A stretch of DNA of 30,763 bases from Candidatus Bathyarchaeota archaeon (lineage in GTDB: Archaea; Thermoproteota; Bathyarchaeia; RBG-16-48-13; GCA-020355125). Positions within the stretch are counted from its first letter, which is position 1; each line of letters starts with the position of its first letter. The DNA lies in NCBI GenBank assembly GCA_030670615.1, contig DAOVBJ010000001.1, positions 1 through 30,763 of the forward strand, written 5' to 3'. Under the pieces are notes generated by a model that made no database searches, had not been told where the DNA came from, and worked only from the letters and a program-made list of their open reading frames with translations. Position numbers and translations under genes: made by a program. Shown piece by piece: positions 1-9,207 of the stretch.

Positions 1-899
1 TGTTGGGGGTATCCTTCGTCGTCGAATTCCCGGGTGCCCAACCCCGCGTCTTTGATGCCCTCATCGAGTACGTAGACGTTTTCTGAGGCTATCGTCTCCC
101 CAATTTTTCCCATCCATGGGGAGCGCTCCTTTTGGATGGCGTCAGCAGAGAGGGTTCGTCCAAACATGATTCCGAGGATGTCAGCAAAGACCTCGTTTCT
201 CCAAACCACGCTGGTTCTTCCGCTTCCGATGGGCTTGGCATCCATCATATCAAGGGCGCGCTCAGACGCCTTTCGGGACAGTTCCAAGTCCTCGTTCTCC
301 TGCCACACCCTCCTTTGCCATGATTCGCTGCTCTGTCCCTTCTTTCCCGCCTCCTCCGCCGTGACCGTTACGCTGGCAGAGGCATACGTGCTCTTCCGCT
401 CGAGCTCGCAGTGGTAGCTGTTGCTGATAGCTACCCGCTCTTCGCTCACCACAATGGAGCCTCGGGTAATCGTCGTCCGTTTATCAAAGTCGTGAACTCC
501 ATCCATAACGTCGACGGCCTTCTCCGACAGCGTTCCCACCGTCACGCTCTCTATGTTCCTATCAAAAATGTTTGCAACAGTGGCCTCGCCAAACGTCGTG
601 GGAAAGGAAATCCAGTCCCGATCAGGTTGGGCTACCTTGGCCATGGTCAGTGCCCTCTTCACAGCCTGTTCAACCCCTCTCTCGGTGACTTGGGACGAAG
701 AGTAAAAGCCAAGTCTCTTGCCAAGGGCAAGCCTGATTCCAAGGCCTGCGAAGACAGCGGCTCTCGTGGACTCGATTTTATCCGTGAAATCCACCTCTCG
801 GACCGAGTTGAGGATACCGTAGGCTTCGACTTCGCTGGCCCCCATTTTTTCGCCCAGCTTAACCCCTAGTTCACAAAGGGAGAGTACTTCCATGCTCAT
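1..899 (-). CDS. tldE: TldE/PmbA-family protein, 3' end cut off by window edge
   Basis: An open frame runs from ATG at 897-899 (complement) to base 1 without a stop, so only about the first 299 residues are present of a family usually near 430-450. The protein opens MSMEVLSLCELGVKLGEK, and the visible end has the FDDEGYP segment typical of TldD/TldE proteins. No HExxxH metal site is seen, which fits TldE, the non-catalytic partner, rather than TldD. TldD and TldE form a heterodimeric metalloprotease that threads and degrades unfolded or modified peptides. The start overlaps the tldD stop as ATGA, implying translational coupling and equal production. Assignment rests on sequence character plus the tldD neighbour; a second TldD-like copy is much less likely. 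Confidence 0.88.
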   Translation of the reverse strand, partial: MSMEVLSLCELGVKLGEKMGASEVEAYGILNSVREVDFTDKIESTRAAVFAGLGIRLALGKRLGFYSSSQVTERGVEQAVKRALTMAKVAQPDRDWISFPTTFGEATVANIFDRNIESVTVGTLSEKAVDVMDGVHDFDKRTTITRGSIVVSEERVAISNSYHCELERKSTYASASVTVTAEEAGKKGQSSESWQRRVWQENEDLELSRKASERALDMMDAKPIGSGRTSVVWRNEVFADILGIMFGRTLSADAIQKERSPWMGKIGETIASENVYVLDEGIKDAGLGTREFDDEGYPQ

Positions 900-2290
900 C
901 CAACTCCACCCACCATCATACTCTTAATCCGCACATGGGGACCGCCATGTCCCACGCGAACCCGCTGTCCATCCTTTCCGCATCCGCCAAAAAGACTCGT
1001 ACTGACGGCGAAGTCCTCTCCAACAGCCACAACGTTTCGCAACGTCTCAAGAATCGTACCACTAATGGAGACGCCTCGAACCACCTCCCCCACCTCCCCC
1101 TTCGTAATGGTGTAGGACGGCCCCACCCGAAAGGTGAAAGTTCCGAGGGCCACATTAACTTGCCCACCTCGCGCGCCAGCACCGCAAAGGTACAAGCCGT
1201 CCTCAATGTCCTCAACTAATTCCTCACGGCTTTGATCACCACGCTCCATGAACAGGTTGGTCTGCCGGACAATGGGTTTACTCCCGAATCCCTGTGCCCT
1301 CGCATTCCCAGACGAAGGGACTCCCAGTTTATAGGCGGTCTCCCGCGAATGGAGGAAGCTCGTGAGGACACCCTCTTCCACAACGACCTGTCGTCTCTTC
1401 TCCACACCCTCGTCGTCGAAGGGAAGATAGTACCCCCCCTCAACAACACCCTCATCGACCAGAGTGACCTGAGGACTTGCGATTCGGTCTCCTCGTCGCC
1501 CCTCCAAAACCGATTCCTTGGTCGCGACTAAGTCTCCTTCCGAGGCGTGGCCGAAGGCTTCATGGAGGATTAGGCCGATGAGGTCGGAGTCAGCGATAAC
1601 TTCGTAGGCTCGTGGCTTGGGCGATCTGGCCTCTACCACTTGAAGGCTCAATCTAGAGATCTCCTCAGTGAAGCTACCCCAATCTTCTTCCAAGATGAAT
1701 TCGAAGCCTGCACACCTCGATCGACTATCGCTCACGTACTCCATCTGCCCCGAAGAAGCGGCTACCGAGGAGTGGGCTAGCCCCGTCATCGTTGTTTCCA
1801 AGGATACCTCTGCTCCCTCACTGGATCTAAACACACGTCGTTCCACGAACCAGCCTAGACGGGTAATTCGGTTCGTTATCCCCTTCAATGTGGCGGATTT
1901 ATTCGCATCCACGACTAAGGAAATCTTTTTCTCGTCCGATAGGGAGCCCGGTTTTTTGGTACATGGTGACCTCACCGATTTTCTGAGAGGCGTGGCGTCC
2001 GCTAAACGAATCGGGTTCGCCCTCTTCGCGATGGTCCTAGCGGCTTTAACCGCGTTTCCAACCTGTTCCGAGAGATGCTTGGGCTCGAGTATGGTTGATG
2101 AGGTGACGCCCAGGGCGTTGTCCACCAGCACCCTCACCCCGAGACCAATGAGCGCACTCTTACCATAATTCTTCAGACGACTGTTCTCAACCGTGATGAC
2201 GGACGATTCCACTTCTTGAAACCGAACGTCCGCGTAGGACGCGCCCAACTTCAAAGCCTCTTCAATCAATGACTCTAGCAAATCAATCAT
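896..2290 (-). CDS. tldD: TldD metalloprotease subunit
   Basis: The 464-residue protein has the family zinc motif HEAFGH (HExxxH) at residues 243-248, followed by ASEGD. Near the C-terminus is the GGCGKxGQ...GHGGP block, whose cysteine is the expected third metal ligand. The length is normal for TldD. The protease acts in the cytoplasm on unfolded or peptide substrates and, in bacteria, matures microcin B17 and degrades CcdA. The ATG at 2288-2290 has a GGGAGA ribosome-binding sequence just upstream. The gene is first in a tldD-tldE operon with a 4-base ATGA overlap. No key residue is missing, so it should be active. Confidence 0.95.
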   Translation of the reverse strand: MIDLLESLIEEALKLGASYADVRFQEVESSVITVENSRLKNYGKSALIGLGVRVLVDNALGVTSSTILEPKHLSEQVGNAVKAARTIAKRANPIRLADATPLRKSVRSPCTKKPGSLSDEKKISLVVDANKSATLKGITNRITRLGWFVERRVFRSSEGAEVSLETTMTGLAHSSVAASSGQMEYVSDSRSRCAGFEFILEEDWGSFTEEISRLSLQVVEARSPKPRAYEVIADSDLIGLILHEAFGHASEGDLVATKESVLEGRRGDRIASPQVTLVDEGVVEGGYYLPFDDEGVEKRRQVVVEEGVLTSFLHSRETAYKLGVPSSGNARAQGFGSKPIVRQTNLFMERGDQSREELVEDIEDGLYLCGAGARGGQVNVALGTFTFRVGPSYTITKGEVGEVVRGVSISGTILETLRNVVAVGEDFAVSTSLFGGCGKDGQRVRVGHGGPHVRIKSMMVGGVG

Positions 2291-2338
2291 TATCTCTCCC
2301 TTCTTTCGTCCATTTAATTAATATTCACCACGAGTGAC

Positions 2339-2357
2339 TACGTAAGACGCTTACGTA
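2339..2357. promoter_or_regulatory. Perfect inverted repeat upstream of tldD
   Basis: TACGTAAG and its exact reverse complement CTTACGTA are separated by three bases. The repeat ends about 48 bases upstream of the tldD start. A/T-rich TATA-like sequences lie on both sides of it (about 2314-2325 and 2355-2363 on the minus strand), so I cannot tell whether a bound protein would activate or block. An operator for tldDE is the simplest reading, and this is inference from position and symmetry only. Confidence 0.4.
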
Positions 2358-2777
2358 AATAACTTGATGGGAACAGAATAAGGATTTTCCCTTCCCTGTT
2401 TCCTTTTATCACTTCTCTGTCGCGGCAGCTTAAAGAAAAGAATAGAATTGTAAGCAACATGGAGGGTGTTACATGAAGCATGCTGGTGTAGGTTATTCTA
2501 ATCTTCTCATTCGTGAATCCCATTCCTTCTGACGGCTTAGCAAGAGGCTTGAGAGGGTACAGCTTAAATCACTCCCGGGTTATCCGTGTTGGTTTTAGGA
2601 TAAACCTGAATACAAGTCGAGAGGACTCTGACTTCTTGAAGTGCCTGAGGAGCAGTCCTTTCCCCTCCCATCCATCTATCGAGGGACTCACGAGTGCTAA
2701 AATCTGATTGAACTGTATTGATTGAGGGGCCAAGATAGATCTCTCCGCCGTTTCTCAGGGCGTACGTATGTCTTTTC
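2358..2777. other. Non-coding stretch between M81 peptidase and tldD
   Basis: About 420 bases with no convincing gene. Short frames are present on both strands but have no ribosome-binding site, domain or codon pattern like the neighbours. No tRNA-like fold was seen. It holds the 3' flank of the M81 peptidase gene and the upstream region of tldD, both transcribed leftward. Confidence 0.5.
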
Positions 2778-4241
2778 TTAAAGGTTGTCTAGCGGCCAGA
2801 TGGGGCGTGGAATCCTCTGATACTCAAATAGCGTCAGGTTTGGAGAGGTAAGTCCGGGCGCGTCCACCTCAATAACCTCCTTTGAGAAGGGCTCGTATGC
2901 CGCTCTAAAGTGCCCTCTCGATTTAAGCACCAGTATCTTCTTGTCAAAGGGGTCAATGCCATTCCGTCTGAAGATTTCGGGGTCGTTCGGTGCGTGACTC
3001 TTCTCGGTGAGGATGACCTCGATGCCCTTGATCTCTAGAACCGCAGTCCTCCCTACGTTGGCTGCCAAGCCTCTTCTAATCGCCTTGTGGATGAATCGGC
3101 CATCCGTTATGGTTCTGACCCGTCCACACACCTCCACGGGTTCGCCATGGAGCTTGTCTGTTTTTCCACCGATCTTCATCCTCAACAGCCCTCGAACCCC
3201 CGTCTCGATAGCTTTCTCCACAGCCTCGGGGTCCTTGATGATTGCGAACCCCACGTTTTCCACGCCCTTCTCGAGAAGAGCTCGTAAAATCACGGTTCCA
3301 TCTCCTGGAGCGCCGCCTCCCGGGTTGTCCGCCACATCTGCCAAGATGATTGGTCCCTCCGCTGCTCGAACCGCTCTATCCACCGCGTTCTCTACCGACA
3401 CGAGGTCTTTCAGAAACTCTTTCCGGAGACTCCAGAGCACTCCTCCGAGGTCTGTGCTCAACTGCTTCGCGAGGTTCATATCCCCATCCGTTACCACGAC
3501 CACGCTGGACCCCACTCTCTCAACATCAGCGTAGGGGAATCCTCCGAAGACAGAGACGTTTATCACTCCCTCCCACGCCTCCATCTTCCTTGCCTCATTA
3601 AACAGCTGTACCATGGGCCCCTCTGTCGTCCGCATGTTGATCGTGGGCGGCATCATGGGAAGCTTTTTCAAGGCGACTACGGGGTGAACCATTCCGTAAA
3701 GGGTGGACACCATCGTTCCAGCCGCCTCCACGCCTCTCTCATACTGGTCTATGTGCGGGTTTGTTTCGAAGCCAAAAACCGCGTTCACGTTTCTCGTCAT
3801 TGCCTCCGAAACCATGGCGTGGAGGTCAAGCGTGCAAATGACCGGAATTGATGAGCCCACCAGCTGTCTCACCTTCTGCAGCAGCGTACCCTCTGCTTCA
3901 GGAATTCCTTCAGCGACCATGGCCCCGTGTAAAGAGAGGAGAACTCCATCGATTTTTCCCGCTCCTTGAATACCCTTCAAAATCGTTTCCATCATAAACT
4001 CGAAGTCTCTGCGGTTGATGGGGCCTGACGGCGTTGCACTCGCCGCAATCGTTGGCACTATGTCCACGTCCTTCCCTCGTAGGACATCAATGAAGCCTCC
4101 GACCTCTGTCCGCGTTCCTCCATAGACTTGAAAGACGTCCTCACCGTAGCAAGGATCGTAGTCCTCAAGGGCTGTCTTGACGATGCTGAACGTATTCGTC
4201 TCATGACTTATCCTGGCGATAGCAACTCTCAACTTCAACAC
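2778..4241 (-). CDS. M81-family metallopeptidase (MlrC / microcystinase C-like)
   Basis: The N-terminus RVAIARISHETNTFS is the signature of the MlrC/DUF1485 family, whose His binds zinc. Further family blocks follow: CTLDLHAMVSEAM, NPHIDQYERG and DVADNPGGGAPGDG. The C-terminal MlrC domain covers roughly the last 180 residues. MlrC in sphingomonads cleaves linearised microcystin and its tetrapeptide; archaeal members are uncharacterised but are probably cytoplasmic amidases or peptidases. An upstream ATG at 4316 would add 25 unconserved residues. I prefer the GTG at 4241 (or TTG at 4244) because AAGGAGAG lies just upstream and the conserved fold begins at once. It lies between tldD and a D-aminoacylase on the same strand, fitting a peptide-catabolic role. 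Confidence 0.88.
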   Translation of the reverse strand: MLKLRVAIARISHETNTFSIVKTALEDYDPCYGEDVFQVYGGTRTEVGGFIDVLRGKDVDIVPTIAASATPSGPINRRDFEFMMETILKGIQGAGKIDGVLLSLHGAMVAEGIPEAEGTLLQKVRQLVGSSIPVICTLDLHAMVSEAMTRNVNAVFGFETNPHIDQYERGVEAAGTMVSTLYGMVHPVVALKKLPMMPPTINMRTTEGPMVQLFNEARKMEAWEGVINVSVFGGFPYADVERVGSSVVVVTDGDMNLAKQLSTDLGGVLWSLRKEFLKDLVSVENAVDRAVRAAEGPIILADVADNPGGGAPGDGTVILRALLEKGVENVGFAIIKDPEAVEKAIETGVRGLLRMKIGGKTDKLHGEPVEVCGRVRTITDGRFIHKAIRRGLAANVGRTAVLEIKGIEVILTEKSHAPNDPEIFRRNGIDPFDKKILVLKSRGHFRAAYEPFSKEVIEVDAPGLTSPNLTLFEYQRIPRPIWPLDNL

Positions 4242-4414
4242 CAAGATTGTATCTCTCCTTCCCAACCATTTAACGCTTTCGCGAGGGGCGGTGAGAATTC
4301 TTCCTTCACAAAGCACTCCCTTCTCACCCCACTCATATCGTGGGTTTGCCCTATATCTGCGGTTATTCGAGGATTAGTGCTCAACGAGGGATAGAAAATC
4401 GTTCAGAGTCTCCG

Positions 4415-6109
4415 TCAGGGTCTTCGCAAGATTTTTCCGGGCAGGGCTCCAGTGTAGTCGCCTTCGTCCACCACGACTTCTCCGTTTACAAGGACGTTTA
4501 GGATGCCCTTGGGGTACTGCCTTGGATCTCTGTAGGTCGCCTTGTTCGTGACTTGTTTAGGGTCGAAGATGACTAAATCCGCCCACATGCCGGGTCTGAT
4601 GAGGCCGCGGTCCATAAATCCCAGGAACTGTGCTGGAAGAGACGTCATCTTCCTGATAGCATCCTCCAGCCTTAGCACATTCAACTCTCTGACATATCTT
4701 TGGAGAACCTTGGGCCAGGACCCCCAAGCCCTTGGATGTGTGATGTAGAGGGAGGCGTCGGAGCTGACGATGGACTCAGGCATCCGATACGAGGCGATGA
4801 CGTGCTTCTCCCTCCTCCTACGGGGCTTAATGGACACGTTTACCACAAGAGTTTTACCCTTATCCGCGATGAAGAGCTCCCTAATGGCTTCCCAGACGTC
4901 TTTGGAGCCCAAAGCCTCCATGACTTCTCTGAGGGTAGCGGGTAGCTTCGCGTCGTCTCCCTCGAACTCGGGGTGAGATGGAGAATAAGCTATTCCAACC
5001 CTCTCTCTAACGTCCCATATCGGTGGGACTGTCAGATTTATGTCTCTCTCCTCCAGAATCCTCCGCCTCTCTTCATTCTCCTCCACCAGCACCCTCATCC
5101 GTTCGATGGATTCTGCCTTCACCACCCCCCACTCTGCATCGTCCTTCAGCCTCTCAGCAGTCTCCTCGAAGAAGGGATCATCCAAGTTCTTGATGTTCCA
5201 GAACCGCCAGGCCTTAGGTTCCCGTTTCTTCATCAACTGATGTCCGAAAAGCCAGAAGCCAAGGTTCTTACCGCTTCCATGTATCCATGGATATAAGTCG
5301 AAGAGTATTTCAACGCCCCTTTCCCTCGCATCACAGAATTGCGCCACAGATAAGTGGTTGGCCGCTAGAGTAGCGTGGGATAGGCATCCGGGTATGGGTG
5401 TCTCCTCACAGATCTCGATGAATTCTTGGGTCGACTTATCACCTCCTCTTGCGTGAGCCATGAATACGCCGCCATATCTCGCAACAAGCTTGTTGAGGGC
5501 GATGATCTCCTCCGTGGATGCGTTCCTCTGAACCTGATAGCTCAGTCCCACAGTGAGGCCGAAGGCTCTGTCCTCCATTCCCTCCACGACCAATGTCTTC
5601 ATCTGCTCCACCTCCTCCTTGGCAGGTTTAAAGCGTTCACCCCCCTCCCCCTCCTGTCCCATGACGCTCGCTCGGATGGTGCCAAAGCCCAGGAAGGGCG
5701 CTATGTTCAGCCCTATTCCACGAGCCTCCATCTTCTCCCGCCACTCCTCAAGAGTCAGCCAGTCTACGGGAGTGGCTTCAGAGAAGCCTTGGAGAAAACG
5801 CTTATACTCTTCACTCATGGTGTGAACAGTCATACCACAGTTGCCTGTACACTCCACCGTTACGCCTTGCATAACTGACTGGAGAACCACGTTATCCTCA
5901 TGGAGGAGTCTTCCTATGTGTCCATGAGGGTTTATGAAGCCTGGAGAGACCATCAATCCTTTTGCCTCGATCAAACGTTCACCATCTACAAGCCCTCTCC
6001 TGCTGACGGCTGCTATCTTACCGTCTTTGACTCCAACATCGGCTCTGTACCATGGGTTACCCGTGCCATCTATCAACCCACCATTCTTTACAATTAAATC
6101 AAATTTCAT
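4415..6109 (-). CDS. N-acyl-D-amino-acid deacylase family amidohydrolase
   Basis: The 564-residue protein has the D-aminoacylase layout. It has an N-terminal beta sandwich, a first metal motif HGH near residue 64 and the bridging-cysteine motif TGNCGM. Later metal histidines appear in MAHARGG and LSHATL. The C-terminal block HPRAWGSWPKVL...LPAQFLG is followed by RPGMWADLVIFDP. The family removes the acyl group from N-acyl-D-amino acids, releasing free D-amino acids in the cytoplasm. An oddity is NPHGH in place of the usual DxHxH; the Asp is not a direct ligand in the known structure, so activity may be kept. The ATG at 6109 has GGAGAT just upstream. It is divergent from the next amidohydrolase across a 108-base gap. 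Confidence 0.9.
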   Translation of the reverse strand: MKFDLIVKNGGLIDGTGNPWYRADVGVKDGKIAAVSRRGLVDGERLIEAKGLMVSPGFINPHGHIGRLLHEDNVVLQSVMQGVTVECTGNCGMTVHTMSEEYKRFLQGFSEATPVDWLTLEEWREKMEARGIGLNIAPFLGFGTIRASVMGQEGEGGERFKPAKEEVEQMKTLVVEGMEDRAFGLTVGLSYQVQRNASTEEIIALNKLVARYGGVFMAHARGGDKSTQEFIEICEETPIPGCLSHATLAANHLSVAQFCDARERGVEILFDLYPWIHGSGKNLGFWLFGHQLMKKREPKAWRFWNIKNLDDPFFEETAERLKDDAEWGVVKAESIERMRVLVEENEERRRILEERDINLTVPPIWDVRERVGIAYSPSHPEFEGDDAKLPATLREVMEALGSKDVWEAIRELFIADKGKTLVVNVSIKPRRRREKHVIASYRMPESIVSSDASLYITHPRAWGSWPKVLQRYVRELNVLRLEDAIRKMTSLPAQFLGFMDRGLIRPGMWADLVIFDPKQVTNKATYRDPRQYPKGILNVLVNGEVVVDEGDYTGALPGKILRRP

Positions 6110-6148
6110 CTCATTTCATCTCCTATTTGACCATTCATGCTGTAACCC

Positions 6149-6157
6149 TTTAAATAT
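6149..6157. promoter_or_regulatory. Archaeal TATA box in divergent promoter region
   Basis: TTTAAATAT is a near-ideal archaeal box A. For the rightward amidohydrolase at 6218 it would start transcription near 6180. Because TTTAAA is self-complementary, the same site could serve the leftward deacylase at 6109 with a very short leader. It is the only strong TATA sequence in this 108-base gap. Confidence 0.5.
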
Positions 6158-6217
6158 CCCACCCTAGAAGGGATTGTTTATGAACTTTAAGGATCTGTCT
6201 TCAGGGATGTTTGAGAA

Positions 6218-7594
6218 ATGACCCGTTTCGACCTTGTCCTGAAGGGGGGACATGTAGTTGATCCAGCAAACGGGATAGACGCTATCTTGGATGTGGCCAT
6301 AGTAAAAAGTAGGGTTGCCGCCGTTGAGCCAGATATAAACCCTCGTCAAGCGGAGGCGTTGTTAGATCTCTCGGGAAAAGTGGTTATTCCTGGTATCATA
6401 GACCCTCACGTCCATATACGAAATGTTGGTCACAGGAATATGACGAAGGTGGGTGTTGTGACGGCCGTCGATGTCTTCGCACCTATGGATGATGTTCTTC
6501 AGGGTACAAAGGCCTTTGGGACCGGCATGAACATCGCGGACATAACCAGCATACACCATCAAATAAAGGAGCCTCGGCCCGTCAGGGCCGAGTTAGACGC
6601 TATGCTGGATGATTATTTGGCGTCAGGGGCGTTAGGCGTAAAGGTCATCCAAGAGCCGCTGCCTCATGAAACCATCCTCAATACAATAGTCGCTGCGAAC
6701 GAGAAAGGGGCTTACGTCAAGCTTGACTGCGGGGTCACCGAGGAAGGCAGTAACCTGTTAGGGTTGAAATGGATCGTTGGGGCAGCAGGGAGTGACCTGC
6801 ACTTGGACGTCGCTCACATCAACAGTTATTGCCGTGGGCAGGTCAAGGATCCAATTGAGGAGGCCTTAGACGCAATTCGCCTCTTAGAAGGTAAAGAGAA
6901 TATACAATCTGAATCATACTTAGGAGTTATAAATGGTACAAGCGGTAGAATCGTAGGTGGTGTACCTCTCAATGGATGTACACGAGACTGTCTTCGCCTT
7001 GGCGGATATCCCGAGACAGAGGAGGGAATGAAAAGGGCTTTGCTCGATGGATACTGCAAGGTACCAGAGCGCGTTGGCGGAGAGACCCTGCTCTTGGAGG
7101 GTACGGAAGCGTTTAAAGCATGGCTTAAAACGGATCAAAGGACTGTCTGCTTCCCCGTGAATCTCCCGAGCGTCGCCATACTCCTCGCGACTAGGAAAGA
7201 CTCTAAGAAGAGGTTTGTGGTCAACGCAATTTCGACGGATGGTGGCTCCACGCCACGAAACCTCATTGTTAACTCAGGACTGGCTCTGGTTAGGTATGGA
7301 GCTTTAACCCTCAATGAATTTGTGGTCAAAACATCCTTCAACCCATCACGGATGTATGGGATGCTAGAGAAAGGCGGGTTAGGCGTTGGTATGGATGATG
7401 ATGTAACAGTCTTAGACCTCGAAAGAGGCAGAGCAGGGATCGGCATAGCCTTCGGAACGGTGATAATGGTGGATGGTGTAGTCGTAGGTAGGGGTGGAAC
7501 AATAATTACAACTGAGAAAGGCGTAAAGACCGTGAAGGCGTCCGGCCTTTCCTATGACGTGATAGACTTGAACCAATGCGGGCTCTACACTTAA
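6218..7594 (+). CDS. Amidohydrolase family protein (dihydroorotase/hydantoinase-like)
   Basis: The 458-residue protein begins with the composite beta-sandwich domain (DLVLKGGHVVDPANGID). It then carries the metal motif DPHVH near residue 62, a GVKVI lysine likely to be the carbamylated bridge, DVAHINSYCRGQ with a metal His, and STDGG with the late catalytic Asp. It ends with the usual return to the sandwich domain (LGVGMDDDVTVLDLERG). These place it in the metal-dependent cyclic amidohydrolase superfamily, with hydantoin- or acyl-D-amino-acid-type substrates most likely given the divergent D-aminoacylase. It is not pyrC: the canonical dihydroorotase is at 19806. The precise substrate is unknown. 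ATG at 6218 follows a weak AGGGATG sequence. Confidence 0.8.
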   Translation: MTRFDLVLKGGHVVDPANGIDAILDVAIVKSRVAAVEPDINPRQAEALLDLSGKVVIPGIIDPHVHIRNVGHRNMTKVGVVTAVDVFAPMDDVLQGTKAFGTGMNIADITSIHHQIKEPRPVRAELDAMLDDYLASGALGVKVIQEPLPHETILNTIVAANEKGAYVKLDCGVTEEGSNLLGLKWIVGAAGSDLHLDVAHINSYCRGQVKDPIEEALDAIRLLEGKENIQSESYLGVINGTSGRIVGGVPLNGCTRDCLRLGGYPETEEGMKRALLDGYCKVPERVGGETLLLEGTEAFKAWLKTDQRTVCFPVNLPSVAILLATRKDSKKRFVVNAISTDGGSTPRNLIVNSGLALVRYGALTLNEFVVKTSFNPSRMYGMLEKGGLGVGMDDDVTVLDLERGRAGIGIAFGTVIMVDGVVVGRGGTIITTEKGVKTVKASGLSYDVIDLNQCGLYT

Positions 7595-7767
7595 CTCCAC
7601 TTCATTCTTTTGAGCCTAAAGCATTTATGAGCTGATTCACAATAACAAGTAGCCTAAAAGCTAAAAGATGAACGCTCGGGAAATATACGTGTGAAACCGA
7701 GGTTCATAAAGAGTCTTTGCTTCGGCCGTTATTTCGATTGAAAAAGAGTTTGGAGTTTGAGAAGGGT

Positions 7768-9030
7768 TTACGTTATCTTTATCCCTCTAAGTATAACAGG
7801 TTTTCCACCCTTCATGACAAGCCTTATGTTCTCTTTCGGCGCCAAGACCATCACATCCTCTAGAGGATTCCCATCCACCACCATGATGTCCGCGATCTTA
7901 TTCCTCTCCAGAGTGCCGATCCTGTCACCGAGACCCATGACCTCAGACCCCGTCTTGGTACAGCAGGAGATCGCCTCCATAGCTGAGTATCCACCAAGCT
8001 CCATGAACGCCTTCATATTCTTGGGAATGACGTCGTAGGGCTCACAGCCAGTAACATCTGGGCCTATAGCCTGTTTACAACCCATCTCCCTACACAGCCT
8101 GACCGTAGTCTTGTTATGCTCGTAATTGATCTTGTGTCTCCTAAACGCCCACTCAGTGTAGTCGCCAATCTCAGTGAATCCCTTGGTCTCCTCATAGGCT
8201 TTGATGGGAGTATAACAGTTCCGAACAATGAACCTACCTGACTCCGCAGCCATCAGAGCCGCCTCCTCGTCGATGGCGGTTCCGTGCTCGATGGAATCGA
8301 CGCCACAAGCTAAGGCATGCCTTATTGGTGTCAGGCCATGGGCGTGAGCAGCGGTCATCTTACCGACGCAATGGGCTTCATAAACTATGGCCTTTAACTC
8401 TTCAGGGCTGAACTGGGGGTACTCAAGCTCATCCAGTTGGGATGATGTGCCCCCTCCAGCCATGACTTTTATGAAGTCAGCTCCATTGCGCAGTTGCTCC
8501 CTCACAGCCCTTCGGCACTCTGTGACCCCATCAGCTATCACACGTATGTCCCTCACCCATTCTAAGGGTAGGTGGTGGATATCTCCATGTCCAAACGTCT
8601 GCGAGATGAAGGCTCCTGAAGCCATGAATCTGGGGCCCTCTATTGTACTCTCCTCAATGGCCCTCTTAATCGAGGGCGTATACGGTGAGCCGCAGCACCG
8701 GGCGGCGGTGACTCCATGTTCTAGCATATTGTAGGCGTCTGAAATTGCCCGCGCAATACCTAGTGCTGTATCGTACCGTCCGGTAGTGTCCCCTCGTCTC
8801 CACCCAGTCAGGTGTACATGGGCGTCGATCAGACCTGGCATGATTGTCATGCCAGTTCCATCGAATATTTTTATCCCATGAGGGATGGTAACCTCATCCC
8901 TCTGCCCCACTTTTCTTATCCTGTCACCCTCTATAATAACGACTCCGTCTCTAAGAGCCTCCTTTTGAGTGCCATTGATGAGTAAACTACCGATAATGGC
9001 CTTAACGTCTTCACCCAATCCACACACCAC
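7768..9030 (-). CDS. Metal-dependent amidohydrolase (prolidase / imidazolonepropionase-like subfamily)
   Basis: The 420-residue protein has an N-terminal sandwich strand set and then the motif DAHVHL. Next come FIKVMAGGG, whose Lys is the carbamylated metal bridge, then MTAAHAHG, SIEHGT and GPDVTG, carrying the later His and Asp ligands. This order is typical of the subfamily holding Xaa-Arg/Xaa-Pro dipeptidases and related cytoplasmic hydrolases. The likely role is hydrolysis of a peptide, carbamate or amide from scavenged material. The start is GTG at 9030; the ribosome-binding sequence is weak, and a TTG four codons in (9018) is also possible. It converges on the preceding plus-strand amidohydrolase with a 173-base gap. 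Confidence 0.85.
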   Translation of the reverse strand: MVCGLGEDVKAIIGSLLINGTQKEALRDGVVIIEGDRIRKVGQRDEVTIPHGIKIFDGTGMTIMPGLIDAHVHLTGWRRGDTTGRYDTALGIARAISDAYNMLEHGVTAARCCGSPYTPSIKRAIEESTIEGPRFMASGAFISQTFGHGDIHHLPLEWVRDIRVIADGVTECRRAVREQLRNGADFIKVMAGGGTSSQLDELEYPQFSPEELKAIVYEAHCVGKMTAAHAHGLTPIRHALACGVDSIEHGTAIDEEAALMAAESGRFIVRNCYTPIKAYEETKGFTEIGDYTEWAFRRHKINYEHNKTTVRLCREMGCKQAIGPDVTGCEPYDVIPKNMKAFMELGGYSAMEAISCCTKTGSEVMGLGDRIGTLERNKIADIMVVDGNPLEDVMVLAPKENIRLVMKGGKPVILRGIKIT

Positions 9031-9207
9031 CTTGAAGATTCTTTAGTCAAGCATGAATGAAAACCTTTTTCATTTATTTCCCTTTCTACACTCGTGAGTG
9101 AACGCAAATAAATTCCATTTCAAATGAGATCTCGGCCAATTTAAGGCTTCCAATGATCGAACACTTCTCTCTACAAGTCTAAGACGCAGCTAGATAGCTG
9201 TTTATGT

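Noticed and set aside
411..869. Plus-strand open frame of about 150 codons
   Set aside because: It lies fully opposite tldE, which has family motifs; the plus-strand product has no domain-like features and no ribosome-binding site.
6218..7594. A second pyrC
   Set aside because: Metal motifs are shared, but it lacks the HTHLRD and ASDHAPH signatures found in the gene at 19806.
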